Below, one piece after another: positions 1 through 6,657 of a stretch of 12,041 nucleotides of DNA (position 1 is its first letter; every line of letters begins with the position of its first letter). The notes beneath the pieces were generated by a model. That model was not told the DNA's origin. It saw only the letters and a program-made list of their open reading frames with translations, and searched no databases. The DNA lies in assembly GCA_964402405.1 (NCBI GenBank), contig CAYOCE010000041.1, forward strand, positions 1 to 12,041, written 5' to 3'. The stretch is from CAYOCE01 sp964402405 (GTDB lineage: Bacteria > Pseudomonadota > Alphaproteobacteria > UBA7879). Both the position numbers and the translations under genes were made by a program.

Positions 1-20
1 GGGCCAGATGACCCTGTAAA

Positions 21-51
21 ACAGAGACTACCATTAGACTCTCTCTCATTA
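21..51. repeat. Dispersed repeat, left-edge copy
   Basis: This 31-base stretch (starts ACAGAGACTACCAT, ends CTCTCTCATTA) matches positions 12012-12041 at the other end of the window in the same orientation, with about 27 of 31 positions equal when one base is gapped. It lies outside any gene. The purine/pyrimidine-rich tail continues as GAGGAGAAAGAG. Two copies about 12 kb apart show a dispersed repeat; whether it belongs to a mobile element cannot be decided here. Confidence 0.6.
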
Positions 52-74
52 GAGGAGAAAGAGAAAAACGATCT

Positions 75-145
75 TTTAGGTCGCCCCGATGACTCGCCAC
101 GGCGAAGCCTAAATTACGCCGTAGCCGGGAAGCCGGGGTGGTCCC
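75..145. repeat. Palindrome-rich intergenic repeat, degenerate
   Basis: The stretch contains nested inverted repeats: TTTAGG (75-80) with CCTAAA (108-113), and TCGCC (94-98) with GGCGA (101-105). At 131-143 the minus strand reads GACCACCCCGGCT, the same left half as the palindromic element at 7513-7535, but its right half is altered (CCCGGC instead of GCCGGGGTCC). I read it as a diverged or mosaic member of the same intergenic family. No gene is visible in 1-188. Confidence 0.45.
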
Positions 146-188
146 GGAGTAGAGTGATACAGGCTGTAGAGTATCCATACGCTCCCAT

Positions 189-222
189 AAAAAATGCCAT
201 CCTTAAAGATTAAGGATGGCAT
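189..222 (-). terminator. Rho-independent terminator of rpsA
   Basis: A perfect 13-bp stem (194-206 with 210-222, ATGCCATCCTTAA pairing with TTAAGGATGGCAT) with a 3-base loop is followed on the minus strand by a run of T (193-189). It lies 22 bases beyond the rpsA stop codon, so it most likely ends the rpsA transcript. Confidence 0.88.
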
Positions 223-244
223 CTCTTGTACAGGTACCTAAAGT

Positions 245-2146
245 TTATTCAGCGGCGTCTTTTTTAGAAGCGGCTTTTTTCTTAGGAGCCTTTGCAGGCT
301 TTTCATCAGCAGACTCAGCTGCAGATGATTCGTCTTCTTTTTTAGCTTTGGTTACAGCTTTCTTCTTTTCAGCTACAGGTTTATCTGCTGCCGCTTTCTT
401 CTTTTCGGCTGAAGGCTTTTCTGTTGCTGCCTTTTTCTCGGCATTCTTTACGGATTGCTCGCGCATTTTTTCCATATTGATTGCAGCCCCCAAAATATCA
501 CCCAAGCTCGCGCCACTGTCGGAAGAACCATATTCAGCCATGGCTTCTTTTTCTTCCTTGATTTCACGAGCTTTGATGGACAATTGGATACGGCGTGTCT
601 TTTGATCAATGGATGTCACTAAGGCGTCCACCCGTTCATCAACCGCAAACCGACTAGGCTTTTGCTCCATCCTCTCGCGGGAAAGATCACCCTTCTTGAT
701 GAAACCCTTTGCGCCACTTGCAACCTTTACTTCAAGCCCTGTTTCCAGCACTTCAGTCACGGTACATGTCACAATTTCACCAACTTTGATGACTTCTTGA
801 GAGGCTACAAAAGGATCACCCGTTAATTGCTTAACACCCAAAGCGACTCTTTCTTTCTCCACATCAATATCCAAAAGTTTGGCCTTGATCATGTCCCCTA
901 CTTTGTATTGGCCAAGGGCTTCTTCTCCATTTTGGCCCCAAGCAAGATCAGAGATATGGATCATGCCATCAATTTCAGGACCTAAGCCCACAAATAGACC
1001 AAATTCCGCGATATTCTTGATGGCCCCTTCGATCACATCCCCAACCTTATGGCCGTTTGCAAATTCCATCCATGGATTTGAGGAACATTGGCGCATGCTA
1101 AGGCTGATGCGACGCTTGTCAGCATCTATATCCAAAATCTTTACCTGGATTTTTTCACCCAAAGTGACAACCTTATTAGGATTGATGCTTTTCTTGGACC
1201 AGCTGAGTTCGGATACATGGATTAGACCTTCAATACCAGGTTCAAGCTCCACAAACACCCCATAGTCAGTGATATTTGTGATTGTGCCTTCCATAACAGT
1301 GCCAGCAACATAGCGGGATGCTACTTCTTTCCATGGGTCTTGCTCGAGTTGCTTGATACCCAAGGAAATACGTTGAGATGCCGCATCAAACTTGATGATT
1401 TTAGCTTCAATGGTTTGTCCGAGTTCCAACGCTTCTGTTGGGTGGGATAAACGCTTCCAAGAAATATCTGTTAAGTGCAGCAAACCATCAATGCCGCCTA
1501 GATCAACGAAAGCGCCGTAATCAGTGATGTTTTTGACAACACCCTTGATGACTTGTCCTTCGGATAGGTGAGACATTAATTCTGTGCGGCTTTCAGCCCG
1601 AGATTCCTCGAGAATTGCCCGGCGGGAAACCACGATATTTCCGCGAACACGATCCATTTTCAAAATCTGGAATGGTTGCTCAATACCCATAATGGATGTT
1701 GGATCCTTGATAGGGCGGAAATCCACCTGGCTACCTGGCAAGAAAGCGATGGTGCCTGCAAGATCAACGGTGAATCCACCCTTGACGCGGTTGCAAATGG
1801 TTCCCATAACGCGTTGGTTTTCCAAATGAGATTTCTCGAGATCACTCCATACAGCTTCACGACGCGCGCGTTCAAAGCTGAGGACGCTTTCCCCATCCCG
1901 GTTTTCCATGCGTTCAACATAGATCTCAATCACATCCCCTGGGCGGACTTCCACATGGGCAGACTTGAATTCCTGCAAGGGAATCCGACCTTCTGATTTT
2001 AGGCCCACGTCAATAATGACCATGTCCTTTTCAATTTTTAGGATTTTTCCCTTCACAACCTTTCCATCGAAAGATTTAGATCCGGATAAAGACTCCTCTA
2101 AAATTTCTGCGAAATTTTCTTCGGGTAATAGTTTTTCAATAGACAT
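245..2146 (-). CDS. rpsA: 30S ribosomal protein S1
   Basis: Encodes a 633-residue ribosomal protein S1, which binds mRNA at the 30S subunit and helps load structured messages. Six S1/OB repeats are visible at about residues 28-92, 110-176, 196-265, 281-352, 368-439 and 455-524. Repeats 3-5 carry the clearest motif (ITDYGAFVDLGGIDGLLHLTDISW at 207-230, with close equivalents near 292 and 378); repeats 1, 2 and 6 are diverged, as usual in S1. After residue 560 comes a Lys/Ala/Glu-rich tail of about 70 residues with repeated AEKKKA units (580-585, 592-597), making the protein longer than the roughly 557-570 residues common in proteobacteria. The ATG start is supported by AAGGA 6-10 bases upstream. 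A promoter, a leader hairpin and a terminator frame it as a single-gene transcript. cmk, often next to rpsA, is not seen. Confidence 0.96.
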   Translation of the reverse strand: MSIEKLLPEENFAEILEESLSGSKSFDGKVVKGKILKIEKDMVIIDVGLKSEGRIPLQEFKSAHVEVRPGDVIEIYVERMENRDGESVLSFERARREAVWSDLEKSHLENQRVMGTICNRVKGGFTVDLAGTIAFLPGSQVDFRPIKDPTSIMGIEQPFQILKMDRVRGNIVVSRRAILEESRAESRTELMSHLSEGQVIKGVVKNITDYGAFVDLGGIDGLLHLTDISWKRLSHPTEALELGQTIEAKIIKFDAASQRISLGIKQLEQDPWKEVASRYVAGTVMEGTITNITDYGVFVELEPGIEGLIHVSELSWSKKSINPNKVVTLGEKIQVKILDIDADKRRISLSMRQCSSNPWMEFANGHKVGDVIEGAIKNIAEFGLFVGLGPEIDGMIHISDLAWGQNGEEALGQYKVGDMIKAKLLDIDVEKERVALGVKQLTGDPFVASQEVIKVGEIVTCTVTEVLETGLEVKVASGAKGFIKKGDLSRERMEQKPSRFAVDERVDALVTSIDQKTRRIQLSIKAREIKEEKEAMAEYGSSDSGASLGDILGAAINMEKMREQSVKNAEKKAATEKPSAEKKKAAADKPVAEKKKAVTKAKKEDESSAAESADEKPAKAPKKKAASKKDAAE

Positions 2147-2168
2147 ATTAATTCCTTTCTTAGTTACT

Positions 2169-2200
2169 GCCGTTTTGATTAAACAACAGGGCAGAACGGC
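2169..2200 (-). promoter_or_regulatory. Hairpin in rpsA leader
   Basis: GCCGTT (2169-2174) and AACGGC (2195-2200) form a perfect 6-bp inverted repeat with a 20-base loop. If the predicted promoter at 2209-2238 is right, the transcript starts near 2202, so this hairpin would form the 5' end of the rpsA mRNA, about 22 bases before the start codon. Structured leaders serve autoregulation of rpsA in E. coli; applying that here is inference. Confidence 0.35.
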
Positions 2201-2208
2201 CTGGTTTT

Positions 2209-2238
2209 AGAATATGGGAAGTACCGGAAAAAACGCAA
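2209..2238 (-). promoter_or_regulatory. Predicted sigma-70-type promoter of rpsA
   Basis: On the minus strand TTGCGT (2238-2233) is followed after 18 bases by TATTCT (2214-2209). Both boxes match four of six consensus positions. The spacing to the leader hairpin and to the start codon at 2146 is sensible. The call is by eye only. Confidence 0.4.
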
Positions 2239-2349
2239 AACGCTTAGGTTTGACTATCCATCATCTTAAGAGCGAACTATAACTGCCTACCGGCCATATT
2301 ACAGGGCTTCCCAGAAAATGCAATAGACGTTTATGAAGTAATAGCTATC

Positions 2350-2399
2350 AGACCACCCTATAGCGTCTATGGGCGAAAGCCGGGGTCTATGGAACGCTA
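2350..2399. repeat. Palindromic intergenic repeat with internal duplication
   Basis: Starts AGACCACCC and later reads GCGAAAGCCGGGGTC, the two halves of the compact element at 7511-7536, but about 14 extra bases separate the halves. The octamer GTCTATGG occurs twice (2365-2372 and 2385-2392) around the core GCGAAAGCCGGG. TAGCGT (2361-2366) pairs with ACGCTA (2394-2399), enclosing the core hairpin GGC-GAAA-GCC (2372-2381). Upstream ATAGACG (2323-2329) can also pair with CGTCTAT (2364-2370). No gene is visible in the surrounding 2147-2719 gap. Confidence 0.55.
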
Positions 2400-2431
2400 A
2401 CGCGGGCAAGATCTTGAATGGTGTTCATTCC

Positions 2432-2461
2432 CTCGGACCCCGACTTTCGTCGGGGTCCGAG
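2432..2461. repeat. Palindromic intergenic repeat (13-bp perfect stem)
   Basis: CTCGGACCCCGAC (2432-2444) and GTCGGGGTCCGAG (2449-2461) are perfectly complementary around a TTTC loop. It shares the core GGACCCC...GGGGTCC and 4-base loop pattern with the elements near 2350 and 7516-7588, so it is a member of the same REP-like family. No T-run follows on either strand, so it is not a classical terminator. Confidence 0.65.
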
Positions 2462-2492
2462 AGGGTATGGAGCGGTTGAAAAATATAAATCA

Positions 2493-2702
2493 TTCCTCCT
2501 TATCCACCATCCCTCTTAACAAACCATCCCTCTTAACAAACCATCCCNNNNNNNNNNNNNNNNNNNNNNNNNNNNNNNNNNNNNNNNNNNNNNNNNNNNN
2601 NNNNNNNNNNNNNNNNNNNNNNNNNNNNNNNNNNNNNNNNNNNNNNNTTCCTCCTTATCCACCATCCCTCTTAACAAACCATCCCTCTTAACAAACCATC
2701 CC
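2493..2702. repeat. 17-bp tandem repeat array containing an assembly gap
   Basis: A 17-bp unit (ACCATCCCTCTTAACAA) occurs about 2.5 times on each side of a run of exactly 100 N (2548-2647). The 55 bases left of the gap (2493-2547) are identical to the 55 bases right of it (2648-2702), so a larger unit starting TTCCTCCTTATCC is also repeated. The round 100-N run is a scaffolding placeholder, so the true array length is unknown. The array sits between lysA and rpsA and is not coding: any reading through it depends on unknown bases. Confidence 0.85.
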
Positions 2703-2717
2703 CTCGGAGGAGGGGAT
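2698..2717 (-). terminator. Possible terminator hairpin after lysA
   Basis: ATCCCCTC (2698-2705) and GAGGGGAT (2710-2717) form a perfect 8-bp stem with a GGAG loop, two bases beyond the lysA stop codon. On the minus strand only a mixed G/T stretch (GGTTTGTT) follows, so termination is plausible but not well supported. Confidence 0.4.
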
Positions 2718-2719
2718 AG

Positions 2720-4081
2720 TTAGAGATCATATCGTATCAAATCCTCCAGAGGTTGTTCTTTGACAATCCACTTATACCCCTGTTCATTTACGAGGATGAT
2801 CCCCGGAAGGGTGTGTTTGTTGGAGTTGTCAGCCAGAGTATAGTTATAAGCTCCCGTTGAAAAAACAACCAACGTATCATTTCTTTCAAGCAACGGAAGC
2901 TGAATATTTTCAATGAGTACATCTCCAGATTCGCAGCATTTTCCCACAATTTTATAGGGAGTCGCCCCATAGGGATCGTGCATCTTATTGGCCACAACGG
3001 CTGTATATTTTGCCTGATACAGGGCAGGGCGAATGTTGTCCGTCATACCGCCGTTAACAGCCGCATATATAAGATTTTCAGAGACTTTTTTAATCACGCC
3101 TACCTTGTAAATAGTGCATCCCGCGTCACACACCAAGGATCTTCCAGGCTCGAGCATCAGGTGGGGCAGGGGAAGTTCATAGGCAGTGGCTAGCTCCACA
3201 AGCTCTGTTGCGATGCGTTTGATAAAGGTATCAATGGGAATGGGATTGTCTTGGGGAGTATATCGCACCCCTATCCCCCCGCCGATGTTCAATTCTTGAC
3301 AGACAATATTGTGGGTCTTTTTGAGTTTATGAAGATACCCTAGCATGACGGAAAGACCGATGGAATATTCCTCTAGGACAAACAGTTGGGATCCCAGATG
3401 GTAATGAATGCCTCTGAAATCTATTAGGGGATGGGCATTGAGGCGACTAATAAAGGTCATCGTTTTCTCATCAACAGGAAGTCCAAATTTTGAGAGTTTC
3501 ACCCCTGTTGTAATATGCTTATGGGAAGACACCACAATCTCAGGATTAAGGCGTACTAGAACCGAACATTTTTTTTGAAGCTTTTGCGTGATCTCTGAGA
3601 TCATTTCAGCCTCGTCTTCGCTATCGATAATGATGCGATGGACTCCATTTTGAATGGCATAAAGGAGCTCTTCTTCGGATTTGTTGTTGCCGTGAAAAAT
3701 CATATTGGAAAAGGGAACGCCTGCTTGGGAGGCCACATAAATTTCCCCTATGGAGCACACATCAAATCCTATACCCTCTTGCTGCATCAGAACACAAATG
3801 GATAGGTTTTGGAGCGCCTTTGACGCATAGTAAATTCTACTAGAGCCCGGATAATACTGGGAGAGGGCGTCTTTGTAGTCGTGGATCCTGTCGTGAATCC
3901 TGACCTCATCCAGGACATAAATGGGGCGAGTGGAAAGACGGGCTAGAGAGACAAGATCAGTATTGTGGAGAAAGAGATGCCCATCATCATGTATGTGATA
4001 ATGATCTCCCTTTTGAAATACAGGGTCATTGTCTTGTATATAACTGGTATCCTCCTTTTTAAACACGTTGCCTGGATTCAT
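2720..4081 (-). CDS. lysA: Diaminopimelate decarboxylase
   Basis: PLP-dependent enzyme that decarboxylates meso-diaminopimelate to L-lysine, the last step of the DAP pathway. Numbered from the chosen ATG (453 residues), the PLP lysine is K88 in YYASKAL. HYHLGSQ (226-232), NIGGGIG (265-271) and EPGRS (311-315) form the barrel active site. CCESGD (382-387) and the GAY segment (410-412) are the C-terminal motifs shared by this alanine-racemase-fold group. The frame stays open to a GTG at 4105 (461 residues), but I prefer the ATG at 4081 because GGAGGG (4094-4089) lies 7 bases before it, while the GTG has no ribosome binding site and falls 8 bases from the predicted transcription start. The roughly 35 residues before the family core are longer than in many homologues. 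It lies 154 bases downstream of csaA, with its own predicted promoter. Confidence 0.94.
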   Translation of the reverse strand: MNPGNVFKKEDTSYIQDNDPVFQKGDHYHIHDDGHLFLHNTDLVSLARLSTRPIYVLDEVRIHDRIHDYKDALSQYYPGSSRIYYASKALQNLSICVLMQQEGIGFDVCSIGEIYVASQAGVPFSNMIFHGNNKSEEELLYAIQNGVHRIIIDSEDEAEMISEITQKLQKKCSVLVRLNPEIVVSSHKHITTGVKLSKFGLPVDEKTMTFISRLNAHPLIDFRGIHYHLGSQLFVLEEYSIGLSVMLGYLHKLKKTHNIVCQELNIGGGIGVRYTPQDNPIPIDTFIKRIATELVELATAYELPLPHLMLEPGRSLVCDAGCTIYKVGVIKKVSENLIYAAVNGGMTDNIRPALYQAKYTAVVANKMHDPYGATPYKIVGKCCESGDVLIENIQLPLLERNDTLVVFSTGAYNYTLADNSNKHTLPGIILVNEQGYKWIVKEQPLEDLIRYDL

Positions 4082-4130
4082 TTTTTGTCCCTCCATTTTC
4101 TTCACTGTGCTTTTTTAGAAGGATACCAGT
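4043..4130. repeat. 11-bp inverted repeat around the lysA start
   Basis: ACTGGTATCCT (4043-4053) is the exact reverse complement of AGGATACCAGT (4120-4130). The arms lie 66 bases apart and enclose the lysA Shine-Dalgarno and start codon. The upstream arm overlaps the predicted -10 box. Whether it acts as an RNA structure, an operator or nothing at all is open. Confidence 0.45.
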
Positions 4131-4147
4131 GTCAGGGCTTTTTGCAA
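4120..4147 (-). promoter_or_regulatory. Predicted promoter of lysA
   Basis: On the minus strand TTGCAA (4147-4142) and TATCCT (4125-4120) are 16 bases apart. The -10 box is preceded by TGG, an extended -10 pattern. A start near 4113 would give an untranslated leader of about 31 bases before the ATG at 4081. Confidence 0.35.
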
Positions 4148-4235
4148 GGCAAATTCTATATTGCTTCATGAAAGCTGAATGGAGCTGTGGAAGGCGTAAG
4201 GGTGGTGGTAATCATGAGATTCATCATTTTCTTCC

Positions 4236-4574
4236 TTAGAACAGCTTCTGCCCATTAGGTACAGATGGATTTGGACCAATTAGGCAAACAGCCCCATTGG
4301 AATCAGGAAAACCCACCAACAAAAATTCAGAAATAAATCCCCCAATATTTCGAGGGCCCAAATTCACACACCCCACAACAGCCCTCCCCATTAAGGTTTC
4401 AGGAGTGTAATGGACCGTGATCTGGGCGGATGTTTGCTTAATCCCGATAGTTGGTCCAAAATCTACCCAAATTTTATAGGCAGGTTTTTTGGCCTTGGGA
4501 AATTCTTCCACCTTCACCACTGTACCGGAACGTAGTTCTACTTTTTCAAAATCTTCATATTGAATGGTCTGCAT
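4236..4574 (-). CDS. csaA: tRNA-binding protein, CsaA family
   Basis: A 112-residue single-domain OB-fold protein of the EMAP-II/Trbp111-like tRNA-binding family, matching CsaA over its whole usual length of about 110 residues. Visible conserved blocks are RSGTVVKVEEFPKAKKPAYK (15-34), KQTSAQIT (46-53), NLGPRNIGGFISEFLLVGF (71-89) and PNPSVPNGQKL (101-111). In Bacillus, CsaA has been described as a chaperone with export-related activity; its role in alphaproteobacteria is less clear, and the fold mainly indicates tRNA binding. The ATG start has a modest AGAGAAAT upstream. It is divergent from chaB, with 83 bases between the start codons, and could be read together with lysA 154 bases downstream. 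Confidence 0.92.
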   Translation of the reverse strand: MQTIQYEDFEKVELRSGTVVKVEEFPKAKKPAYKIWVDFGPTIGIKQTSAQITVHYTPETLMGRAVVGCVNLGPRNIGGFISEFLLVGFPDSNGAVCLIGPNPSVPNGQKLF

Positions 4575-4657
4575 TATAATTTCTCTGTTAACTGAAAATA
4601 AAGTTTGTCTTTTTCATCTTCTACATAGAAAGTGTTTTTAATACAAGGAGATTTATC

Positions 4658-4885
4658 ATGCCCTATAAAACGAATAAAGATTTGCCTGAAGTTATTCGGA
4701 AACATTTACCTGCGCATGCTCAAGACATTTATCGAGAGGCCTTTAACAATGCCTTTGAACAATATAAAGATCCTGAGAAAAGAAGAGACGATGCATCCTT
4801 CGAAGAAGTGGCCCATCGGGTTGCCTGGAGTGCTGTTAAGAAAAAATATACTAAAAAAGAAAATGGAGACTGGGCAGAAAAGTAG
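4658..4885 (+). CDS. chaB: ChaB family protein
   Basis: A 75-residue protein matching ChaB over its full length: MPYKTNKDLPEVIRKHLP at the start, HAQDIYREAFNNAFEQYKD (20-38), then RRDDASFEEVAHRVAWSAVK (42-61). In E. coli chaB lies beside the chaA Ca2+/Na+:H+ antiporter and is called a cation transport regulator. The biochemical role is not established and no chaA is seen here. The protein is small, highly charged, without signal peptide or membrane segment, so presumably cytoplasmic. AAGGAG (4645-4650) lies 7 bases before the ATG. Its 3' end converges on the lipoprotein gene with only 9 bases between the stop codons and no visible terminator. Confidence 0.93.
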   Translation: MPYKTNKDLPEVIRKHLPAHAQDIYREAFNNAFEQYKDPEKRRDDASFEEVAHRVAWSAVKKKYTKKENGDWAEK

Positions 4886-4894
4886 GGCTAGTCC

Positions 4895-5515
4895 TTACCA
4901 ATTGCCGAGTCCTATTCCCCCTATACCCATATTTGCTCCCCCTATGGGGATACCGCCTGTGCCACTCATCCCCATACCGCTCATGCCCATGCCACTCATA
5001 TTTGGCATCCCTATTCCCATGTTGGATCCGGGTATATAGCCGCTGCTACTCATGCCAAAGCCGACCCCAACCCCAGCGCTAGTGATAGCGGCGTTTGCCA
5101 TTTGTAATTTGGGGGCTAACAAGGCTAATTGCTGATGGGTCATCATGGGAACTTGCTGACTGAGCCCATTTAAGTATGATGTGAGTACAGAAATTTGCTC
5201 AGTAACCACCTGGACTGTGACTTGTGTCGACGGTAGACTTCCGCTTGCTCCCCCTAATAATTGAGTTTGCACCTGCGTTAAGGTTTGATAAATCGTATAT
5301 CCTTGTGAAACACTCGAGATAAATGGCAGTCTACTTTGTAAATTTTGCAGCTGCATAACAATTCCTTGAAGCTGAGTTTGAACAGTCATAGAGGTTTGAG
5401 ATTGGGTTGTGAGCATGGCGAGTTGTTGCTGTAATGGCCCATTACATCCTTTTAAAAATAATGATCCACTAATAATAGAAATAGAAATTGCTATGAATCT
5501 AAAATACCTGCCCAT
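4895..5515 (-). CDS. Putative lipoprotein, Gln-rich with Gly/Met tail
   Basis: I do not recognise a family. The 206-residue product starts with a basic n-region and hydrophobic stretch (MGRYFRFIAISISIISGSLFLKGC), with Cys24 in a near-lipobox LKGC; the Lys at -2 is atypical, so lipidation is likely rather than certain. Residues 29-131 are rich in Gln, Ser, Thr and Leu and probably helical (QLQGIVMQLQNLQ, TQVQTQLL, EQISVLTSYLNGLSQQV). Residues 148-206 form a low-complexity Gly/Met/Ser tail with NMSGMGMSGMGMSG and a repeated NMGIG motif. The start codon is preceded by TTAGGGTATTTAT, an acceptable ribosome site. It stands alone between recO (213 AT-rich bases upstream, without other features) and convergent chaB. 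An envelope role is inferred from the signal sequence only. Confidence 0.72.
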   Translation of the reverse strand: MGRYFRFIAISISIISGSLFLKGCNGPLQQQLAMLTTQSQTSMTVQTQLQGIVMQLQNLQSRLPFISSVSQGYTIYQTLTQVQTQLLGGASGSLPSTQVTVQVVTEQISVLTSYLNGLSQQVPMMTHQQLALLAPKLQMANAAITSAGVGVGFGMSSSGYIPGSNMGIGMPNMSGMGMSGMGMSGTGGIPIGGANMGIGGIGLGNW

Positions 5516-5728
5516 ATAAATACCCTAATTATTATTTTTATATTTCTATATTATCAAATATTTGTTTATTTTTAAAGGATATTTTTATTTTATCTATCTG
5601 ATTAATCGAAATCTTTAGTTTAGGGTCTGCTGTGATTTTAAAAATACTATAAAATGTGAATAACTTTATAGAAAAGTTAAGTGCTTATTTTAAAAAAACA
5701 TGCAAATTGAAACTCTCATCCTCAAGCT

Positions 5729-6436
5729 CTACTTAACCAACCGAAATCGTTCTAGTAGCAGGTCTTTCCGAAAGGGGTTCAGGGCATGTTTTTCCAAGAA
5801 ATATCCGGTTAACTTTAGGGCTTGATCATACTGAGACACATCTCCTGAAGTGCCTTGAGTTAAAAAGGCTGGGAGTATTAATAGCTGGGGAGCGTAGGGC
5901 AATCCAATCTCTTTAGACACAGCTCGGCCTGTTTTAGGGGAAACATAGAGCAGATCATGGGTAGAGCCTGTCACCGCACATTCCGTTAAACTAAGGCCAA
6001 ATCCCAATTCCCGCAGCAAGAAGATTTCAAACCGAATATAGTCCTCCAGCCATTGAGTATTGTTTTTAAGATCTTCAATCAGGTCTAAAAAACGAGCATA
6101 TAGGTTGGGGTGGGGCTCTCGCTCCGCAAGAACAATACTTAACAGATCTGATGCAATCTTAAGGGCACCCAAGGGGCCATGGCTTTGGAGTAAATGGGGC
6201 AGGGGGCTATGGAGTAGCTCGAAATCAAAGAACCCCAGCTGATCATTTAGACGAGCGTTCCACGTCACATTCACCAAGTTCCCAACCTCAATGACGGCCC
6301 GATTCTTCTTAGATTTTGCGCCCCGGAATAACCCTGAGCACAACCCCATATCAGGGGTTAACACATGAACAATAGCCGATGTCTCGCCAAAGGGACGTTT
6401 GGATAAGATAATTGCGGGACTAGACCATTCAAGCAT
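5729..6436 (-). CDS. recO: DNA repair protein RecO
   Basis: A 235-residue RecO, which helps load RecA onto SSB-coated single-stranded DNA in the RecFOR gap-repair route. The N-terminal OB domain is visible at about 1-80 (LSKRPFGETSAIVHVLTPD at 11-29, GLFRGAKSKKN at 35-45). The helical C-terminal part follows, with RFEIFLLRELGFGLSLTECAVTG (135-157) and LLYVSPKTGRAVS (162-174), which is typical of alphaproteobacterial RecO. Length fits the family. It is the last gene of the infA-maf-yacG-recO group, 29 bases after yacG. No clear terminator follows. The Shine-Dalgarno (AGAGAA) is weak, which suits translation within an operon. Confidence 0.94.
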   Translation of the reverse strand: MLEWSSPAIILSKRPFGETSAIVHVLTPDMGLCSGLFRGAKSKKNRAVIEVGNLVNVTWNARLNDQLGFFDFELLHSPLPHLLQSHGPLGALKIASDLLSIVLAEREPHPNLYARFLDLIEDLKNNTQWLEDYIRFEIFLLRELGFGLSLTECAVTGSTHDLLYVSPKTGRAVSKEIGLPYAPQLLILPAFLTQGTSGDVSQYDQALKLTGYFLEKHALNPFRKDLLLERFRLVK

Positions 6437-6465
6437 GGGATTTCTCTGAAAAAAATATAGAAACC

Positions 6466-6657
6466 CTATTCCTCATCTTCAGGAATATCAGGGGATTCTG
6501 TCATGCCGTCACTGACGGGAATGGTATAGACATCCGTCATCCAGCGGTGGAGGTCCACTTGCTGGCACCTCTCGGAACAAAAGGGACGCCATTCCGTCAT
6601 AGGGAGTTTGCCGCAAATAGGACAATGCTTCATGGAAAAGGGGGTTTTGTTGATCAT
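6466..6657 (-). CDS. yacG: Zinc-binding protein YacG (DNA gyrase inhibitor)
   Basis: A 63-residue YacG family protein. Four zinc ligands are in place: C12 and C15 (CPICGK) and C27 and C31 (PFCSERC), followed by the family sequence QQVDLHRW (32-39), YTIP (44-47) and an acidic tail. E. coli YacG binds GyrB and inhibits gyrase; the same role is inferred here. The start at 6657 overlaps the maf stop codon by 4 bases (ATGA), which implies translational coupling. A second ATG at 6633, directly before KHCPICGK, lacks a ribosome site and is less likely. Located between maf and recO in a compact operon. Confidence 0.93.
   Translation of the reverse strand: MINKTPFSMKHCPICGKLPMTEWRPFCSERCQQVDLHRWMTDVYTIPVSDGMTESPDIPEDEE

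Noticed and set aside
216..605. Open frame on the plus strand with Phe/Ala-rich product
   Set aside because: It is antisense to the low-complexity Lys/Ala tail of rpsA, starts inside the rpsA terminator and shows no family resemblance.
4632..5039. Plus-strand open frame of 135 codons spanning chaB into the lipoprotein gene
   Set aside because: It runs out of frame through chaB and antisense through the Gly/Met tail, giving a Pro/Ile/Met repeat product; chaB and the lipoprotein explain the sequence.
5516..5728. Possible terminator or small RNA in the AT-rich gap after recO
   Set aside because: Only an AT stem TAACTT/AAGTTA (5661-5679) is visible; it is too weak, and no T-run follows properly on the minus strand.
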